The notes beneath the pieces are model-generated. The model was not told where the DNA came from, searched no databases, and was given only the letters and a program-made list of their open reading frames with translations. DNA of 64,000 nucleotides from CAXBES01 sp963974915. Its GTDB lineage: Bacteria > Bacteroidota > Bacteroidia > Flavobacteriales > Flavobacteriaceae. Shown here piece after piece: positions 62,911 through 64,000 of the stretch. Each line of letters opens with the position of its first letter. The first letter of the stretch is position 1. The stretch covers positions 1 through 64,000 of the forward strand of contig CAXBES010000012.1 of NCBI GenBank assembly GCA_963974915.1. The letters are read 5' to 3'. The position numbers and the translations under genes are program-made.

Positions 62911-64000
62911 ATGGTGCTTAGATCCACACATAAGTTTACCCTTATATTTATAGCAATTACGTTTATCTTACTGGGTAATAACGTTATTGCACAAAACTTA
63001 CCTAATTCGATTCCATCTAATGTTGAGTCGTTGTCTGACGAGGAGTTGTACGATTATTGGCAGCAAGCCAAATCTCAAGGATATACCTTGGCGCAAATTA
63101 AGGCTATTGCGTTGACCAGAGGTATTTCGCCAACAAAGATAGCTGAAATTGAAAACAGGATCAATGCGTTAGGGGTCGATTCAATTGCTGCTGAAAATGA
63201 AATTTCAAATAATGCTCTTAACATTAATAATGACAGACCGGTAGGTTTCACAGGAGAGGAAAATGTAATTGATCGTACAAACGATTCACTTTTTGGATAC
63301 GATTTTTTTAACAACCGGAATATTTCTTTTACCCCTAATACCAATTTAGCGACGCCCGCTAATTATCAATTAGGACCAGGGGACGAATTAGTAATCAGTA
63401 TTTGGGGAGCTGCAGAGCAGAGTTATAACACTGCGATCGATAGAGAAGGAGCAATTAGAATTCCTGGAATTGGAAGAATTTTACTTAGCGGACTATCGAT
63501 TGAAGAAGCTACCAGAAAAATTGAAAGCTCACTTCGAAAAATTTATGCCGGTATATCGGCTCCGGCCGACAGTCCTTATAAGGTTTTTATCGGGGTTTCG
63601 CTCGCAAATGTTAGGACGGTTCAGGTTAATATCATTGGAGAAGTTAAAGTGCCCGGAACCTATAGTTTGAGTGCATTATCGAATGTGTTAAATGCACTTT
63701 ATGCTTCGGGTGGCCCAACAAAGCAAGGTACTTTTCGTGATGTAAAACTTATTAGAAATGGAGAAGAAGTAGCAACATATGATATTTATAAATATTTGAT
63801 GCAAGGTTCTCAAGACGGAAATTTAAGTTTAAAAGATCAGGACGTAATAATTGTAGCGCCATATATTTCACGAGTTAGAATAAACGGAAGTGTAAAAAGG
63901 CCCGGCATATATGAAATAAAACCTGAAGAAAATTTGGATGATCTTTTGCGTTTTGTAAGCGGGTTTAAATCTGATGCCTATCGGGAGCGTATCGTTTTGG
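62911..64000 (+). CDS. Polysaccharide export protein with SLBB domains, 3' truncated
   Basis: This gene runs off the right end with at least 363 codons. The N-terminal signal sequence (about 1-32, ending NNVIAQ) is followed by a Wza-like polysaccharide-export domain (about 130-190, YQLGPGDELVISIWG), then soluble-ligand-binding beta-grasp (SLBB) units (VNIIGEVKVPGTYSLSAL at about 230-247, with RINGSVKRPGIYEIKP further on). Such proteins form the outer-membrane channel for capsular or exopolysaccharide. It follows the PAPS genes by 154 bp in the same direction, suggesting that the exported polysaccharide is sulfated, by inference. Confidence 0.88.
   Translation, partial: MVLRSTHKFTLIFIAITFILLGNNVIAQNLPNSIPSNVESLSDEELYDYWQQAKSQGYTLAQIKAIALTRGISPTKIAEIENRINALGVDSIAAENEISNNALNINNDRPVGFTGEENVIDRTNDSLFGYDFFNNRNISFTPNTNLATPANYQLGPGDELVISIWGAAEQSYNTAIDREGAIRIPGIGRILLSGLSIEEATRKIESSLRKIYAGISAPADSPYKVFIGVSLANVRTVQVNIIGEVKVPGTYSLSALSNVLNALYASGGPTKQGTFRDVKLIRNGEEVATYDIYKYLMQGSQDGNLSLKDQDVIIVAPYISRVRINGSVKRPGIYEIKPEENLDDLLRFVSGFKSDAYRERIVL

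Overview
The window looks like the chromosome of a marine-type member of the Flavobacteriaceae (Bacteroidota). The DNA is AT-rich. Several secreted proteins end in type IX secretion (T9SS) sorting domains. Promoters carry the Bacteroidota -7 box TAnnTTTG, often only a few bases before the start codon and without a Shine-Dalgarno sequence. Menaquinone genes, lipoproteins with short lipoboxes and an alpha/beta-fused E1 dehydrogenase fit the same group. I saw no rRNA, tRNA, CRISPR array, insertion sequence or prophage.

Layout. 1-8.3 kb is a cell-surface region: a CAP/beta-trefoil protein, three T9SS cargo proteins (one lipase-like, one FG-GAP repeat protein), a carboxypeptidase-regulatory-domain protein and a leucine-rich repeat protein. 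8.3-19.3 kb holds menaquinone genes (hotdog thioesterase, menF, menD and, 6 kb on, menB). Between them lie an S1-type RNA-binding protein, a cysteine-rich MarR regulator with a small thioredoxin/DUF2024 operon, a TPR protein and a C1-type protease. 19.3-35.8 kb is mostly minus-strand housekeeping: asnB preceded by what looks like a complete asparagine-responsive attenuator, the fused 2-oxoacid dehydrogenase E1, a degenerate M1 peptidase joined to a beta-barrel, a LOG-family protein, uvrA, gamma-glutamyltransferase and a putative ACP phosphodiesterase. 35.9-46 kb carries glmM, a class V aminotransferase, a lipid A acyltransferase, a rhomboid protease, a SIMPL protein, a TlpA-like oxidoreductase, a GAF protein and an HD-PycTM (Pycsar-effector type) protein. 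46-57.2 kb is a tandem run of three ~1,225-residue outer-membrane lipoprotein paralogues. 57.2-64 kb has a beta-propeller-like protein, Dps, and a sulfate-activation operon (cysQ, DUF2061, cysC, cysD, cysN) leading into a Wza/SLBB polysaccharide-export gene cut by the window end.

Three things stand out. First, the asnB leader has a 17-codon ORF with nine Asn codons, a complementary antiterminator segment and an intrinsic terminator with a U-run, which is textbook attenuation for an asparagine gene. Second, the three tandem paralogues share a lipobox, a calcineurin-like phosphoesterase domain, a central domain with protein-kinase-like motifs and an Omp85-like barrel. The phosphoesterase motifs are intact only in the middle copy and the kinase-like motifs only in the two outer copies, a reciprocal loss suggesting division of labour. 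Third, a 19-bp palindrome between promoter elements of the thioredoxin/DUF2024 operon recurs upstream of the MarR gene, suggesting an autoregulated thiol-related regulon. At the level of words, the octamer CTTCGGAA/TTCCGAAG occurs about 40 times, far above my rough chance expectation.
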